Source: Haloarcula argentinensis DSM 12282 (GTDB taxonomy: Archaea > Halobacteriota > Halobacteria > Halobacteriales > Haloarculaceae). Taken from it: a DNA stretch of 48,689 bases. The stretch is from assembly GCA_000336895.1 (NCBI GenBank), contig AOLX01000015.1, positions 7,596 to 56,284 on the forward strand, in the 5' to 3' direction. The position numbers and the translations under genes were made by a program. The notes below the pieces were generated by a model. That model made no database searches and was not told where the DNA came from. It was given only the letters and a program-made list of their open reading frames with translations. Below are positions 46,246 through 48,689 of the stretch, in pieces (the stretch's first letter is position 1; every line of letters starts with the position of its first letter).

Positions 46246-48000
46246 GTGACAAGTGAGGAGCGTGTCGCCGACGAGCCGACGGGAGAGACAGTGTCACAGC
46301 CGGGCGGCGTCGGCGTTCGGCTCCGGGCGCTGTGGCGGGCGCTCGTCATCGTCTGGCAGTTCGTCCCGCTGCTCTGGCAGTGGGGCCGGGACCGCAAGCG
46401 GTTCCTCCTGTTCGGTCGGTCCCGGTCAGTGGCTCCCGAGACGCAGACGCGGCGCGCCCGCTACCTGAAGAATACGTTCGTCGACCTCGGTCCCGCGTTC
46501 ATCAAACTCGGGCAGATGCTGTCGACCCGCCCCGACGCCCTGCCGCGGGCGTACGTCGACGTGCTCTCGGAGCTACAGGACAACGTCCCACCGGACGCGT
46601 GGGCGACCATCGAGCCTGTCATCGAACGGGAACTGGGCGATGACATCGACGCCATGTTCGAGGAGTTCGACACGACGGCCATCTCCGGGGCCTCGCTCGG
46701 GCAGGTGTACGAGGCACAGATCGACGGCCAGCGGGTCGCCGTGAAGGTCCTCCGACCAAATATCAGGACACGCGTCGAGTCAGACCTGCGCGTCCTGTCG
46801 ACGCTGCTGCCGGTGCTCACCTACGGCGCGGACCCGGGGCAGGCGTTCACGCTCGAAAACCTCACTGAAGAGTTCGCAGCGACGGTCCGCCGGGAGATGG
46901 ACTACGGCCACGAGGCGCGGATGCTCCGGGAAATCGGCGACAACTTCGCAAACGACGACGACATCGCCATCCCGGACGTCGTCGGGAGCCACTCGACGGA
47001 CCGCGTGCTGACAATGACGTATCTCGACGGCGTGAAAATCAACGACGTGGAGCGACTGGACGAACTGGGTATCGACAGGCCGGCACTCGTCCGCCGGCTC
47101 GAAGAGGTGTACATCCAGATGATCGTCGAGGACGGCCTCTTCCACGCCGACCCCCATCCCGGAAATCTAGCGGTCCAGCCCGACGGGACGCTCGTCTTCT
47201 ACGACTTCGGCATGACCGGCTACCTCGGTCCCCGGACACAGGACCAACTGCTTGATTTCTACGTCGGACTGGCGACAGACGACGTGGACCGCGTAATGGA
47301 CGCCTTCGTCGAGATGGGGGCGCTGGACCCGATGGCTGACCGCGATGTGATGCGGGAGGCATTCGACATCGTCATCGAACAGTTCCGCGGCGAGGACATC
47401 AGTGAGTACCGCATCGAGCAACTGGTCGGCCAGTTCGAGACGCAACTGTACGAGTTCCCGATGCGACTGCCACAGGACCTGGCACTGGTGGTTCGCGTGA
47501 CGACGGTGCTCGAAGGCGTCTGTCGGACGCTTGACCCCGAGTTCGACTTCATCGAGATCATCTCGGAGTACGTCATGGAGCAGGGCGCTGGCGACGACGT
47601 TCGAGAGCAGATCAAGACGGAAATCCAAGAGACGGTGACGGACGGGACCCGGTCAGCGGTGCGAGCAGCGCCGAAGCTAGAGGGCGCACTCGACAGAGTC
47701 GAGCGCGAAGAACTGCTTGTCAAGACCGTCCTCGAAGACTCCGACGGACTGAGCCGGGTGCTCGCCAAGCGGCTCCTGCTCGGTATCGTCGCTAGCGCCG
47801 GCGTGCCGGTGAGTGCCTACCTCTACACCGTGAGCGGACTCCAGCCTGCCGCCCTCGCACTGGGAGGGAGTGCGGCCGTGATCGGAATTCTCGCGTGGTC
47901 GTTCCGCCGACGCCGCGGGCCGGCGCTGTCCTCGCCACAGTTCACCCGTCACGAGATGCAACAGCGGCAGGCAACTGACGCCGCGGACGGAGACGAGTAG
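46246..48000 (+). CDS. UbiB/AarF (ABC1) family kinase-like protein
   Basis: A 584-residue atypical protein-kinase-like ATPase of the UbiB/ADCK family, which supports quinone (here probably menaquinone) biosynthesis at the membrane. The KxGQ region is FIKLGQMLSTRPD, the alanine-rich loop ASLGQVYEA, the lysine VAVKVLRP, the catalytic loop LFHADPHPGN and the metal loop FYDFGMTG. Two hydrophobic segments close the C-terminus (about 507-555), as in membrane-anchored family members. The start is uncertain: GTG at 46246 or TTG three codons earlier. It follows copA by 52 bases and may not be cotranscribed. Confidence 0.9.
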   Translation: MTSEERVADEPTGETVSQPGGVGVRLRALWRALVIVWQFVPLLWQWGRDRKRFLLFGRSRSVAPETQTRRARYLKNTFVDLGPAFIKLGQMLSTRPDALPRAYVDVLSELQDNVPPDAWATIEPVIERELGDDIDAMFEEFDTTAISGASLGQVYEAQIDGQRVAVKVLRPNIRTRVESDLRVLSTLLPVLTYGADPGQAFTLENLTEEFAATVRREMDYGHEARMLREIGDNFANDDDIAIPDVVGSHSTDRVLTMTYLDGVKINDVERLDELGIDRPALVRRLEEVYIQMIVEDGLFHADPHPGNLAVQPDGTLVFYDFGMTGYLGPRTQDQLLDFYVGLATDDVDRVMDAFVEMGALDPMADRDVMREAFDIVIEQFRGEDISEYRIEQLVGQFETQLYEFPMRLPQDLALVVRVTTVLEGVCRTLDPEFDFIEIISEYVMEQGAGDDVREQIKTEIQETVTDGTRSAVRAAPKLEGALDRVEREELLVKTVLEDSDGLSRVLAKRLLLGIVASAGVPVSAYLYTVSGLQPAALALGGSAAVIGILAWSFRRRRGPALSSPQFTRHEMQQRQATDAADGDE

Positions 48001-48035
48001 CCACGCGCCAACGATCTCCCACGAGACAGCGGCAC

Positions 48036-48689
48036 TCAGAGTTCGCCGGCCTCCGCCATTTTCCGAATCTCCTCGGCCCGCTCGCGTATCTCCGCGAGTT
48101 CCTCGTCGTCTTTGTTATCGACGTGGCTGTACATCAGCCCCATTCGATGGTTCGATCGGAGCGTGTCTTCGTTGCGGTCGAGGAAGTCCCAGTATAGCGC
48201 GTTGAACGGGCATGCCCCGTCGCCGGTGGTCTTCGTCTTGTAGTATGGACAGCCCGAGCAGTAGTCGCTCATCTTATCTACGTAGTTCGCAGACGAGGCG
48301 TAGGGTTTGGTGGCGAACACGCCCGCGCCGTACAGCCCCATCTCGACGACGTTCGGCGTTGTCACCCAGTGGAAGGCGTCGACGTAGCCGGCGTGGAACC
48401 AGCGGTTCAGTTGCGCCGGCTCAACGCCGTAGATGAGCCCGAAATTCGCGAGAATCATCAGCCGCTCGATGTGATGTGAGTAGCCCCGTTGCCGAACCCC
48501 GTCGACCACGTCGGAGAGACACGCCATGTCGGTGTCGCCGTCCCAGTAGAAGTCCGGCAGGGCCTCGTTCGCGCCGAGCTGGTTCGCCTCGGCCAGGTCT
48601 GGCATCTCCTGGCGGTAGACGTGTCGGAGAAATTCACGCCAGCCGAGCACTTGCCGGACGAACCCTTCAACGCTGTTCAAGGGCGCGTC
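48036..48689 (-). CDS. Cryptochrome/photolyase-related protein, iron-sulfur type (3' part only)
   Basis: The C-terminal ~217 residues of a DNA photolyase-related protein of the FeS-BCP/PhrB group (COG3046), which uses FAD and an [4Fe-4S] cluster to repair UV lesions, often (6-4) products. The 5' part lies beyond the window. Visible features are QVLGWREFLRHVY, RGYSHHIERLMILANF, and WVTTPNVVEMGLYG, the FAD- and DNA-binding core. Four cysteines fit the cluster ligands: the one in DMACLSD, two in YCSGCPYY, and one in GACPFN. It converges on the UbiB gene (35 bases between stops). Light-exposed haloarchaea commonly carry several photolyase genes. Confidence 0.88.
   Translation of the reverse strand, partial: DAPLNSVEGFVRQVLGWREFLRHVYRQEMPDLAEANQLGANEALPDFYWDGDTDMACLSDVVDGVRQRGYSHHIERLMILANFGLIYGVEPAQLNRWFHAGYVDAFHWVTTPNVVEMGLYGAGVFATKPYASSANYVDKMSDYCSGCPYYKTKTTGDGACPFNALYWDFLDRNEDTLRSNHRMGLMYSHVDNKDDEELAEIRERAEEIRKMAEAGEL

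Overview
The window is chromosomal DNA from a halophilic archaeon of the class Halobacteria, most likely Haloarcula or a close relative. The proteins are very acidic and the coding DNA is GC-rich with G/C third positions. Many genes have a TTTATA/TTTAAA-like box 24-30 bases before the start codon, as in leaderless archaeal transcripts. Exported proteins carry twin-arginine lipoprotein signals, and bacterial-type gyrase sits beside archaeal topoisomerase VI. Genus is inferred from overall resemblance, not a search. Coding density is high: no gap exceeds about 240 bases, and I see no tRNA, rRNA, insertion sequence or CRISPR array.

Layout. 0-4 kb: a type II NADH dehydrogenase-like flavoprotein, a winged-helix regulator with a candidate operator, a sugar-nucleotide epimerase and an arginase. 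4-12 kb: a topoisomerase block, gyrB-gyrA leftward and top6B-top6A rightward from one shared promoter region. 12-14.5 kb: a metallo-beta-lactamase-fold protein and an ATP-dependent DNA ligase. 14.5-18.6 kb: a PilB/PilC-type pilus motor pair whose membrane subunit carries an extra C-terminal surface domain. 18.7-22.8 kb: two small conserved proteins, a sirtuin and succinate-CoA ligase (sucCD). 22.8-26.1 kb: two histidine kinases, a small zinc finger and an SRPBCC protein. 26.2-30.1 kb: a three-gene ABC-2 exporter whose first permease is fused to a PrsW-like intramembrane protease. 30-37.8 kb: aldo/keto reductase, macro-domain protein, tandem DUF2071 proteins, a receiver-PAS-kinase hybrid, a HAD phosphatase, a DJ-1/PfpI protein, and very small zinc-ribbon or membrane proteins.

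37.8-46.2 kb is a metal-homeostasis cluster. An MntR/SirR-type regulator overlaps a GDT1/UPF0016 cation exporter. A Mn/Zn-type ABC importer (binding protein, ATPase, permease) lies on the other strand. A 14-bp palindrome lies before the regulator and a near-identical one before the importer, suggesting one regulon for uptake and efflux. Divergent from the importer are an Lrp/AsnC-TRASH metal sensor and a Cu+-type P1B ATPase, which has its own 17-bp inverted repeat upstream. The window ends with a UbiB-family kinase-like protein and the 3' part of an iron-sulfur photolyase-related gene.
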